This document shows, in pieces, positions 1 to 5,387 of a stretch of 5,387 nt of DNA. The position numbers and the translations under genes are program-made. Position 1 is the first letter of the stretch; each line of letters starts with the position of its first letter. The notes under the pieces are model-generated. The model made no database searches, was not told the origin of the DNA, and saw only the letters and a program-made list of their open reading frames with translations. The stretch covers positions 1 to 5,387 of the forward strand of contig DIWL01000065.1 of NCBI GenBank assembly GCA_002428455.1, in the 5' to 3' direction. The DNA is from Anaerolineaceae bacterium UBA6107. Its GTDB lineage: Bacteria; Chloroflexota; Anaerolineae; Anaerolineales; Anaerolineaceae.

Positions 1-27
1 ACATTTTCTTTTGAGGCACTACGGACG

Positions 28-57
28 GACACCCTGGAATATGACACCCTGGAATAT
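28..57. repeat. Perfect 15-bp tandem duplication
   Basis: The unit GACACCCTGGAATAT occurs twice in direct succession (28-42 and 43-57) with no mismatch and no spacer; the identity stops exactly at both ends. It lies about 45 bases beyond the stop of the DAO-family gene, in non-coding sequence. It looks like a recent slippage-type duplication, although an assembly artefact is also possible. Nothing links it to a mobile element: two copies are too few for a repeat array, and no inverted repeats flank it. The rest of positions 1-102 holds no gene that I can support. Confidence 0.9.
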
Positions 58-102
58 TTCTTTAGCGTTGCGTATAGATAAGTTTTTTCTTCTCAGCTGA
101 CT

Positions 103-1263
103 TTACTTGAGAAGTTCCTGACCTTCAAATTTACGTGAGGGTGACAGGAATTTTAATATCTCCTCGTCGTCGTCGCGATTGTCCTGGTTGACAACGCTGG
201 TCAGCAATTCGCCCATGGCTGGCCCCAACATGAATCCCTGGCCGCACAACCCAACACCTAACATAAGATTGGTAATTTGCGGACTCCAACCGAATATCGG
301 AAAACCGTCCGGTGTCATGGGGTAAAGACCACGCCACGTCCGCCTGACGCGGATATTTTTCAATCTAGGCATGATATTGATCATGCGCGATGCCACCATC
401 GGCAAAAAGCTGCTTGTCTCGTTTACATCCGTTCCCCAGATATTCGGAGCGGGGGTAATGCAAAAGATGATCTGTCCGGTAAGGTGTTGATAAAAATAGT
501 AGTTGGAGGAACCAGGAGCAGGACGAATGTCAACGATCATCGGGCCGAGGAAACGGGCAACCGGTTCAGTGATAGCGGCTTCGTGACTGTCGGGACGGAC
601 AGGTAGTTCGATTCCTGCCATGCGCCCGATTTCTGCTGCATATGCCCCCGCTGCATTCACGACAACATCTGCTGAATAATCATCACAGCATGTGTTTACA
701 GAAACGATTCTGTCATTTTTTACCTTAAATCCGGTGACTGGTTCAGAGAATCGAAAAACTGCGCCTTCTTCGCAGGCGTGAGTGTAGTAAGCATGATTTG
801 ATAGCAGCGGTGAAGCGCTCCCATCTCCTGGAGAGAATGTGCCGCCGATCAACCCATCTGGGTTTAGATCCGGTACAATTTTCAAAAGATCATCCCGGTT
901 GTACCAGTCATTTATCAGTCCATACGTTTTTTGGATCGCAAGCAGATCCTTTAGGATCTTTTCTTCACGCGGTGTATAGGCCACAAAGGTGTAACCACAA
1001 GGATCCCACTCGATATCGTCTCCAAATGTTTCCTTGAACGTGGAAAAGATCTCAATGCTGCGCAGGCATAGGTGAATTTTGGCAGGGTCTGAATGTGTGG
1101 CGCGGATTCCACCGATCGCGCGCTTATTCGATCCCTGTCCAACACTGGGAACTGATTCCAGTACCAGAACCTTGCGCCCTGATTTTGCCAGGTAATACGC
1201 CGCGGGGGTGCCTAAAGAGCCGGCGCCAATGATGATCACATCGAAATGATTTTGACTGTTCAT
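103..1263 (-). CDS. DAO-family FAD-dependent oxidoreductase (HcnC / sarcosine oxidase beta-like subunit)
   Basis: This 386-residue protein probably oxidises an amino or imino acid (proline, hydroxyproline, sarcosine, glycine or similar) with FAD and passes the electrons to the large subunit encoded just upstream. The N-terminus has the dinucleotide-binding fold DVIIIGAGSLG (GxGxxG at residues 13-18), with Glu36 at the end of the second strand where it would bind the ribose. A GGIR segment follows at 51-54. The C-terminal FAD-contact block, near 318-350, includes TPDGFPIFG and GLCGQGFMLGP, typical of the DAO fold. The length is normal for the family, and no signal peptide or membrane segment is visible, so it should be cytoplasmic. 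The ATG overlaps the upstream stop (ATGA), and a GGAGG sits 10 bases before it, which fixes the start. The acidic tail NRDDDEE near 362-368 is not a family hallmark. The family call is firm; the substrate is unknown. Confidence 0.9.
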   Translation of the reverse strand: MNSQNHFDVIIIGAGSLGTPAAYYLAKSGRKVLVLESVPSVGQGSNKRAIGGIRATHSDPAKIHLCLRSIEIFSTFKETFGDDIEWDPCGYTFVAYTPREEKILKDLLAIQKTYGLINDWYNRDDLLKIVPDLNPDGLIGGTFSPGDGSASPLLSNHAYYTHACEEGAVFRFSEPVTGFKVKNDRIVSVNTCCDDYSADVVVNAAGAYAAEIGRMAGIELPVRPDSHEAAITEPVARFLGPMIVDIRPAPGSSNYYFYQHLTGQIIFCITPAPNIWGTDVNETSSFLPMVASRMINIMPRLKNIRVRRTWRGLYPMTPDGFPIFGWSPQITNLMLGVGLCGQGFMLGPAMGELLTSVVNQDNRDDDEEILKFLSPSRKFEGQELLK

Positions 1264-3353
1264 CGTGATTCATCCTCCGCGCTTTCACCAGCAAAGGTGC
1301 CAAGAGGCACTTCAATAAAGATCGGTCTTTTTGATGGATCAATAACCTGGTTGGGAGGAATGCCTTCCTCTATAAAGAGCCGGCGAATGAGTGTGGCGCA
1401 GGTTTTCGCACCGCAGGCTCCCATAGCTGCCCGGGTAACGGTCTTAATCTCGTTGACATCATGGTAACCCTTACGGATCAGCTCGCGGATCTCACCAGCC
1501 GTAACATGTTCACAACGGCAGATAATGGTGTCATCGGTCATGTGGTCCACGTACTGATACATGGGATGGGTGATATTTCCGGTCTGGATTTTGATCCCTG
1601 CGATGCGAGGTGCGATCTCCCGGCTGGCTTCCACTTGCACCACCAGCGTCCGATCATTGGCTTTCACTGCGTGAATGTGCAGTACTTCCGCTTCACCCAG
1701 TTCGTGGCCTTCTGTATCCAGAATCGTCACGCGATCGGCAAGGTTTAAAGTCTCACGTGAAAACTCGTACGGAATTGAGACGATCGGTTTGTCCGGGTTT
1801 GCCCGATAATCCACCAGAGTGATGGCGAGACCCGGGCAGCCGGCGACACATTTTTCACAGGCTTTGCAGCAATAGTTGTTGCCTACAAATGATGGCGTCG
1901 ACCGGATATCTTTCTCATCCACCACGATCAGTCCTTGTGGACAAAGCGCGGAGCAGGGATCACAGGGAATCTCCTGGTTGCAATGCAATACCGGGATCAC
2001 GCCAGCCTGGATTTCCGGCAGTTCTTCTTCTTTCAGCGATCCCGGTTTCGATTTCAGGATCTCGCCGGTCTGGTACCAGGAGGCGGGTATTTCTCCCACG
2101 GGTAGACCCATTGCTTGAGCGATCTCGTAACCTTTGATCTTGCCGCTGAATATGGCAGCAGAAGCCTCGGCGATCTCCTCGGCGTCGCCGGCAACAAAAG
2201 CCGGCACTCCAAACTCCAACGCTTTTTGGTAGAACTCGTTAACCGGGTCAAGTCCTACTGCGATTAACACCGAATCACATTCAAAAGACAGCTCACTGCC
2301 GGGGATTGGTTTAAAATTTTCGTTCACTTTTGCGATGGTTACTGACTCTACTTTGTCGGTACCATTTGCGGATAGGATTGTGTGTGAAGTGTAGATCGGT
2401 ACCCCCATCCGAACAAGCTTATCTTTGTGAACCTTGTAACCACCGCACTCCGGCAGGGCTTCCACTAAACCGACGACACCGATTCCGGCTTGCAGTGCAT
2501 GGTATCCAGCGATCAGCCCGACGTTTCCGCCGCCAACAATGAACAACCTTTCTGCCGGCTTGATGAGGTCACGGTTGACCAGGGTCTGAAAAGCACCAGC
2601 TCCATATACCCCCGGCAGTGTATTGCCTTTGAAAGCGAGAAACTTCTCGCGGGCTCCTGTGGCGACGAGGATGATCTGCGGTGTGATCAGGACATATTCA
2701 CTGCCATTCTTCAGGACACCAACTTTTTTATCGCTATATACTGCCAGGCAGGTGGATTGAGTCCAAATGTTGATCGATTCAAGGGCTCTTACCTCATGTT
2801 CGAGCTTTGTTGCTATATCGATGCCGCGGGTGCCAGCATAAACTGCATTAGTGGAACCGAAGAACCGGTGGGTTTGCAATACAAGTTTTCCACCCAGGCG
2901 ATGCTTATCATCCAATAAGATACACTCTACGCCCAGTTTTCCCAGTTCAATAGCTGCCGATAAACCTGATGGACCACCACCAATGATCAGGACAGGAACA
3001 TTGATCTCGGGGATGGATTTCATACCTGGTACTGTGGATACTTCAGGTAACACCGGGTGCCCATCGTTGGGGAATATCAGCATGTTTTCAGTGACAAGTT
3101 CCATGCAGGATTTCATTGGTTTCCCGTTCGCGACAACCATGCATTGGGAACACTGGCCGTTTGCGCAAAAAATGCCCAGGGGCGAACCGTCTTTGTGATG
3201 ATAACCAAAAACCTGGATTCCGTTTGCAAACAACGCAGCTGCGATCGTTTCCCCTTTGTGTGCTTTCAGTGGTTGATTTTTCCAATAAAAGGTGATCTCT
3301 TCATACCCAGGAATCGGCAGGATCGGATGTTCCTTGATGCGGTGATCAGTCAT
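1260..3353 (-). CDS. Fused iron-sulfur flavoprotein oxidoreductase subunit (HcnA-HcnB-like with dicluster ferredoxin and BFD domain)
   Basis: This 697-residue protein is the likely electron-transfer subunit of a dehydrogenase whose substrate-oxidising partner is the overlapping DAO-family gene. Domains in order are as follows. A [2Fe-2S] domain of HcnA / sarcosine oxidase alpha type has Cys63, 68, 71 and 83. A FAD-binding Rossmann fold has IIGGGPSG (123-130). A second Rossmann fold has FIVGGGNVG (271-279). The closing FAD block runs from AVGLDP (365-370) to VAGDAEE (387-393). A ferredoxin segment has two [4Fe-4S] motifs, Cys458/464/467/471 and Cys496/499/502/506. A segment of about 90 residues that I cannot assign follows, and then a BFD-like [2Fe-2S] domain with Cys612, 614, 647 and 652. 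HcnA and HcnB homologues are usually separate and lack the ferredoxin, so this is a fusion with an insertion. The ATG has AAGAGG seven bases upstream. The substrate and the electron acceptor (ferredoxin, quinone or NAD) are open; hydrogen cyanide synthesis is possible but not indicated. Confidence 0.88.
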   Translation of the reverse strand: MTDHRIKEHPILPIPGYEEITFYWKNQPLKAHKGETIAAALFANGIQVFGYHHKDGSPLGIFCANGQCSQCMVVANGKPMKSCMELVTENMLIFPNDGHPVLPEVSTVPGMKSIPEINVPVLIIGGGPSGLSAAIELGKLGVECILLDDKHRLGGKLVLQTHRFFGSTNAVYAGTRGIDIATKLEHEVRALESINIWTQSTCLAVYSDKKVGVLKNGSEYVLITPQIILVATGAREKFLAFKGNTLPGVYGAGAFQTLVNRDLIKPAERLFIVGGGNVGLIAGYHALQAGIGVVGLVEALPECGGYKVHKDKLVRMGVPIYTSHTILSANGTDKVESVTIAKVNENFKPIPGSELSFECDSVLIAVGLDPVNEFYQKALEFGVPAFVAGDAEEIAEASAAIFSGKIKGYEIAQAMGLPVGEIPASWYQTGEILKSKPGSLKEEELPEIQAGVIPVLHCNQEIPCDPCSALCPQGLIVVDEKDIRSTPSFVGNNYCCKACEKCVAGCPGLAITLVDYRANPDKPIVSIPYEFSRETLNLADRVTILDTEGHELGEAEVLHIHAVKANDRTLVVQVEASREIAPRIAGIKIQTGNITHPMYQYVDHMTDDTIICRCEHVTAGEIRELIRKGYHDVNEIKTVTRAAMGACGAKTCATLIRRLFIEEGIPPNQVIDPSKRPIFIEVPLGTFAGESAEDESR
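1274..1278 (-). promoter_or_regulatory. Ribosome binding site of the DAO-family gene, inside the upstream gene
   Basis: On the minus strand GGAGG lies 10 bases before the ATG at 1263, within the last codons of the 697-residue gene. With the ATGA overlap, it supports coupled translation of the two subunits, which fits a complex made in fixed proportion. Confidence 0.7.
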
Positions 3354-3360
3354 CTACTAT

Positions 3361-3366
3361 CCTCTT
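3361..3366 (-). promoter_or_regulatory. Ribosome binding site of the iron-sulfur flavoprotein gene
   Basis: On the minus strand AAGAGG lies seven bases before the ATG at 3353. It supports that codon as the start, as does the protein's N-terminus, which leads directly into the [2Fe-2S] domain. Confidence 0.7.
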
Positions 3367-3424
3367 GAAACGATTAAATAATTGCCCGGCAAGACAACAG
3401 AGGACGAGCAATGGAACATGGTTA

Positions 3425-3430
3425 ATTGTA
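3425..3430 (-). promoter_or_regulatory. Weak -10-like box upstream of the redox operon
   Basis: TACAAT on the minus strand matches the TATAAT consensus at five of six bases and lies about 70 bases before the operon's first ATG. The hexamer 17 bases upstream (TATGTG) is a poor -35, and shifting the spacing does not improve it. It could be an activator-dependent promoter, or a chance match in an AT-rich stretch. Confidence 0.2.
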
Positions 3431-3480
3431 CCAAAACGCTTAATGTGCACATACTCTTCGGGGGGGTCAAAGTCATGTCT

Positions 3481-3518
3481 TTCTTCCTGATCTCAGCGGT
3501 CGCACCGACCGAGAAGAA
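3481..3518 (-). other. Nested stem-loop in the intergenic region
   Basis: CGGTCG (3497-3502) and CGACCG (3506-3511) form a perfect six-pair GC-rich stem with a three-base loop. Outside it, TTCTTC (3481-3486) pairs with GAAGAA (3513-3518), leaving a ten-base bulge on one side. The sequence TCTCAGC (3491-3497) can also pair with GCTGAGA at 3547-3553, an alternative that would compete with the first fold. No T-tract follows on either strand, so it is not an obvious terminator. It could be a structured leader of the redox operon if transcription starts upstream of it, or an operator. It matches no riboswitch class that I recognise. Confidence 0.35.
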
Positions 3519-3607
3519 TCCTCAATATGCGTGAATTACGCTGGAAGCTGAGAATATTCATGAGGGATTGACCTTTTTTCCGTCCTATGCGTTTATTAAT
3601 ATATTTA

Positions 3608-3642
3608 TGAGAAACAAATACACCGGAAATTTTCTGGTGTAT
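3608..3642 (-). terminator. Probable rho-independent terminator of ftsY-prfB
   Basis: Starting 21 bases after the prfB stop, the minus strand reads ATACACCAGAAA, then TTTCCGGTGTAT after a very short loop: a 7-pair stem, one A/C mismatch, then about 3-4 more pairs. The T-rich TTGTTTC follows directly. The stem is only moderately GC-rich and the T-tract is interrupted by a G, so efficiency is uncertain. The position right after the gene supports the call. Confidence 0.6.
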
Positions 3643-3663
3643 CTGCGATATCTAAAAATGAAA

Positions 3664-4750
3664 CTACTCCTGTTTCATGCGCAAGAATGCCTCAATGAAA
3701 CCGTCAATGTCACCTTCCAATACCCCCGCCGCGTTGCCCACTTCAAACTCGGTGCGGTGATCCTTTACCATCTGGTACGGATGCAGCACATATGACCGGA
3801 TTTGGCTGCCCCATTCTGCCTTCTGATATACACCGCGCAGATCCGAAACATGTTTATCAGCGGCGATCTGTGCCAGGTCAAGCAATCGGGCGCGCAGGAC
3901 GCGCATGGCGTTCTCACGGTTTTGCATTTGTGAACGTTCATTCTGGCAGGAGACAACCAGACCGGTAGGAAGGTGTGTGATACGGACGGCTGTGGCGTTC
4001 TTTTGTACGTTCTGTCCACCTGCACCGGAAGACTTGTATATGTCGATCTTAAGATCATCCGGTGAGATCACCACCGTGGGATCTTCCTGAACAGCCTCGG
4101 GCAATACCTCCACCTGTGCAAAGGAGGTGTGGCGGCGATGAGCCGAATCGTAGGGCGATAATCTAACCAGGCGGTGGACGCCCTTTTCAGCACGCAGATA
4201 TCCGTACGCATAGGGACCATTCACCGCAATGCTGACGGTTTTTATGCCCGCTTCTTCCCCTTCGGTCTGATCAAGGATTTCAGTGGAGAATCCACGTTTT
4301 TCGCACCAGCGCAGGTACATGCGCTCCAGCATCGCAGCCCAATCCTGGGCATCCGTTCCACCTTCGCCGGTGTTGATGGTCAGTAGTGCATTGCCCCGAT
4401 CGTATTTACCGCCCAGCAGGGTCGCCATCTCCAACCTGCCTAACTCGGAGGTTATGACGCCGATTTCTGCTTCAAGTTCCGGTTGCAGGGAGGAATCGCC
4501 AAGTTCGGCAAGCTCCAGCGCGTCAGAGATTCTTTTTTCAAGGTTTTTCCAGGTGGCTATCTCGTCCCGGATGTCAGATAATTCCTTCATCAGTTGCTGG
4601 GCAACCTTGGGGTCATTCCATAAAGCCTGATCTTCGCTCTTTTTTGTCAGTTCAGCGAGTTGTTTTTCTTTTCCTGAGACGTCAAAGACGCTCCAGTAGG
4701 GAGTGGATGGATGTCAGGCTCGTCTGTAGCGTAGATACCAGGTCTTCCAT
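3664..4750 (-). CDS. prfB: Peptide chain release factor 2, full length through a programmed +1 frameshift
   Basis: RF2 recognises UGA and UAA in the ribosomal A site and triggers hydrolysis of the finished peptide. Translation starts at the ATG at 4750. Twenty-two codons lead to an in-frame TGA at 4684-4682; a +1 shift on CTT TGA C continues at GAC (4683), giving 361 residues, close to the 365 of E. coli RF2. The helical N-terminal domain includes ALWNDPKVA. The stop-codon recognition tripeptide reads Ser198-Pro199-Tyr200, where RF2 normally has SPF, and is followed by a normal RRHTSF. The catalytic GGQ is at 244-246 in SGAGGQNVQKN, and GWGSQIRSY is conserved as EWGSQIRSY. The final stop is TAG. 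The gene starts 14 bases after the ftsY stop, with GAGG as ribosome binding site, so the two are probably cotranscribed. Starting at the internal ATG at 4590 would remove the first 53 residues and is wrong. Identity is very secure. Confidence 0.97.
4681..4694 (-). promoter_or_regulatory. RF2 programmed +1 frameshift site (autoregulatory)
   Basis: The minus strand reads GGAG CGT CTT TGA C. GGAG (4694-4691) is the internal Shine-Dalgarno-like element, three bases before the slippery CTT (4687-4685), followed by the UGA stop (4684-4682) in its poor C context. This is the same arrangement as the E. coli prfB site. When RF2 is scarce the ribosome pauses at UGA and slips forward to make more RF2; when it is plentiful translation ends after 22 residues. 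The element and the matching protein sequence on both sides are directly visible; the regulatory behaviour is known from the family. Confidence 0.95.
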
Positions 4751-4754
4751 AAAA

Positions 4755-4758
4755 CCTC
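4755..4758 (-). promoter_or_regulatory. Ribosome binding site of prfB
   Basis: GAGG on the minus strand lies four bases before the ATG at 4750, inside the 14-base ftsY-prfB gap. The spacing is a little short. It supports the upstream ATG as the true prfB start, the one required by the frameshift architecture. Confidence 0.6.
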
Positions 4759-4764
4759 AATACT

Positions 4765-5387
4765 TTAATTTAGGATATTCTTGACAAATTCGTCACGGTC
4801 AAATGGTTGCAGATCCTCAGGCTGTTCACCGAGCCCCGCATAGTAGATTGGCAATCCCAGTTCCTTTTGAATGGCAAATGCCATCCCGCCCCGTGCTGAT
4901 GAATCCAGTTTGGTGAGAATGACACCAGTCGCGTTGACTGCCTGCTGGAAAGCCCGTGCCTGCAGTAGGGCATTCTGCCCGGTTGTGGCATCCAACACTA
5001 AAAGTACGGCATGCGGAGCCCCAGGAAGGGCCTTGTTGACCACACGAACAACCTTTTTTAATTCTTCCATCAGGTTATAGCGCGTGTGCAGCCTTCCGGC
5101 GGTGTCAATCAGAAGGATGTCCATTTTCCGGGCAATTGCCGCCTGTACCGCGTCGTAAGCAACAGCTCCCGGGTCGCTCTCCGGTTGACCGGAGATAACG
5201 GGCAGGTTAAGGCGATCGCCCCAAACCTGCAGCTGGTCAATGGCGGCTGCGCGGAAGGTATCAGCTGCGGCAAGCATTACTTTTTTTCCGTTCCTGGCAT
5301 AAATGTGACCCAGTTTGGCGGCTGTTGTGGTCTTACCGGAGCCATTCACACCCACCAATAGTATGACCGCGGGTTGGTATTGTTCCA
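4765..5387 (-). CDS. ftsY: Signal recognition particle receptor FtsY, C-terminal NG-domain part (5' end outside window)
   Basis: FtsY is the membrane-associated GTPase that receives ribosome-SRP complexes and hands them to the Sec translocon. About 206 residues are present; the frame stays open to the window edge, so the N domain and any acidic A region are missing. Visible GTPase motifs, numbered in the fragment, are G1 GVNGSGKTT (12-20), DTFRAAA (42-48), DTAGR (94-98), TKLD (158-161) and the closing GLGEQPEDLQPF (184-195). The protein ends soon after this, with EFVKNILN and TAA. Ffh would continue into a methionine-rich M domain, so FtsY is the correct member of the SRP GTPase family. A TTG at 5358 is internal, since coding sequence continues upstream with QPAVILL. 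prfB follows after 14 bases, probably on the same transcript. Confidence 0.95.
   Translation of the reverse strand, partial: EQYQPAVILLVGVNGSGKTTTAAKLGHIYARNGKKVMLAAADTFRAAAIDQLQVWGDRLNLPVISGQPESDPGAVAYDAVQAAIARKMDILLIDTAGRLHTRYNLMEELKKVVRVVNKALPGAPHAVLLVLDATTGQNALLQARAFQQAVNATGVILTKLDSSARGGMAFAIQKELGLPIYYAGLGEQPEDLQPFDRDEFVKNILN

Larger units (their letters stand above)
3354..3663. other. 310-bp intergenic region between prfB and the redox operon
   Basis: I see no supportable gene in this stretch. From the prfB side it holds the prfB terminator (3618-3642), an AT-rich stretch, a small GCGT/ACGC hairpin near 3530-3542, the nested stem-loop at 3481-3518, a seven-base C run (on the minus strand) near 3461-3467, the weak -10-like box and finally the ribosome binding site. 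An open frame on the plus strand starting at 3568 runs into prfB antisense, has no ribosome binding site and is not credible. The gap's size and structure suggest that the redox operon has its own promoter. Confidence 0.7.

Noticed and set aside
89..114. Inverted repeat CTTCTCA / TGAGAAG at the end of the DAO gene, as a terminator
   Set aside because: The stem overlaps the stop codon, has a 12-base loop and is followed on the minus strand by A residues rather than T residues. No convincing terminator is visible for the redox operon within the window.
2490..2918. A 142-residue open frame on the plus strand
   Set aside because: It is antisense to the large redox subunit, has no ribosome binding site or recognisable motif, and its composition mirrors the gene beneath it.
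103..3353. Naming the operon hcnABC (hydrogen cyanide synthase)
   Set aside because: The homology is to the whole amine/imino-acid dehydrogenase group; the fused domains and extra ferredoxin differ from characterised HCN synthases, and nothing nearby supports cyanide formation.
3057..3368. A 103-residue open frame on the plus strand near the start of the redox operon
   Set aside because: It is almost wholly antisense to the [2Fe-2S] domain of the large subunit and has no recognisable features.
3420..3434. Small palindrome TGGT...ACCA around the -10-like box, as an operator
   Set aside because: The arms are only four bases and the interior does not pair, which is expected by chance in AT-rich sequence.
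3567..3596. Plus-strand promoter-like TTGACC with GTTTAT 17 bases downstream
   Set aside because: The -10 matches at only three of six positions and there is no plus-strand gene downstream.
3568..3795. A 75-residue open frame on the plus strand from the intergenic region into prfB
   Set aside because: It passes through the prfB terminator and is antisense to the prfB 3' end, with no ribosome binding site and no domain.
3664..4590. A 308-residue RF2 starting at the internal ATG at 4590
   Set aside because: RF2 N-terminal sequence continues upstream in the same frame to the CTT TGA C shift site and then to an ATG with a ribosome binding site, so 4590 is an internal methionine.
4765..5358. ftsY starting at the TTG at 5358
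   Set aside because: This codon lies just before the G1 loop; the frame stays open upstream with FtsY-like residues, so the gene is simply cut by the window edge.

Overview
This window is a bacterial chromosome segment of moderate GC content. Every supportable gene lies on the minus strand, so the reading order runs from position 5387 down to 1. No phage, IS, CRISPR or RNA gene signals are visible. The RF2 protein (the GGQNVQKN stretch and SPYDSAHRRHTSF) and the tight ftsY-prfB pairing look to me like a Chloroflexota (Anaerolineae-type) bacterium, possibly from a metagenome. That placement is an inference from remembered family resemblance, not a search.

Region 1 (5387 to 3664) is a housekeeping pair. 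The first gene is the C-terminal GTPase part of ftsY (SRP receptor), cut by the window edge. The second, 14 bases downstream, is a complete prfB (release factor 2). prfB is read through a classical +1 programmed frameshift at CTT TGA C, giving 361 residues; a simple open-frame call would miss the first 53. A hairpin followed by a T-rich stretch just after the prfB stop closes this unit.

Region 2 (3663 to 3354) is a 310-base gap with no convincing gene. It holds the prfB terminator, a GC-rich stem-loop nested in a second stem, a weak -10-like box and the ribosome binding site of the next gene.

Region 3 (3353 to 103) is a two-gene redox operon with a 4-base ATGA overlap. The first gene encodes a 697-residue iron-sulfur flavoprotein that fuses an HcnA-like [2Fe-2S] domain, an HcnB-like two-Rossmann flavoprotein core, a ferredoxin segment with two [4Fe-4S] motifs and a BFD-like [2Fe-2S] domain. 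The second encodes a 386-residue DAO-family FAD enzyme related to HcnC and sarcosine oxidase beta. Together they look like an amino- or imino-acid dehydrogenase (of the proline, hydroxyproline, sarcosine, glycine or opine type) in which the DAO subunit oxidises the substrate and the large subunit carries the electrons away. The substrate cannot be read from the sequence.

Region 4 (102 to 1) is downstream of the operon and contains only a perfect 15-base tandem duplication.

I found no wholly new system. The points most worth checking are the Phe-to-Tyr change in the RF2 stop-codon recognition tripeptide, the autoregulatory frameshift paired with a terminal TAG, and the multi-cluster fused redox subunit with an unassigned internal domain.
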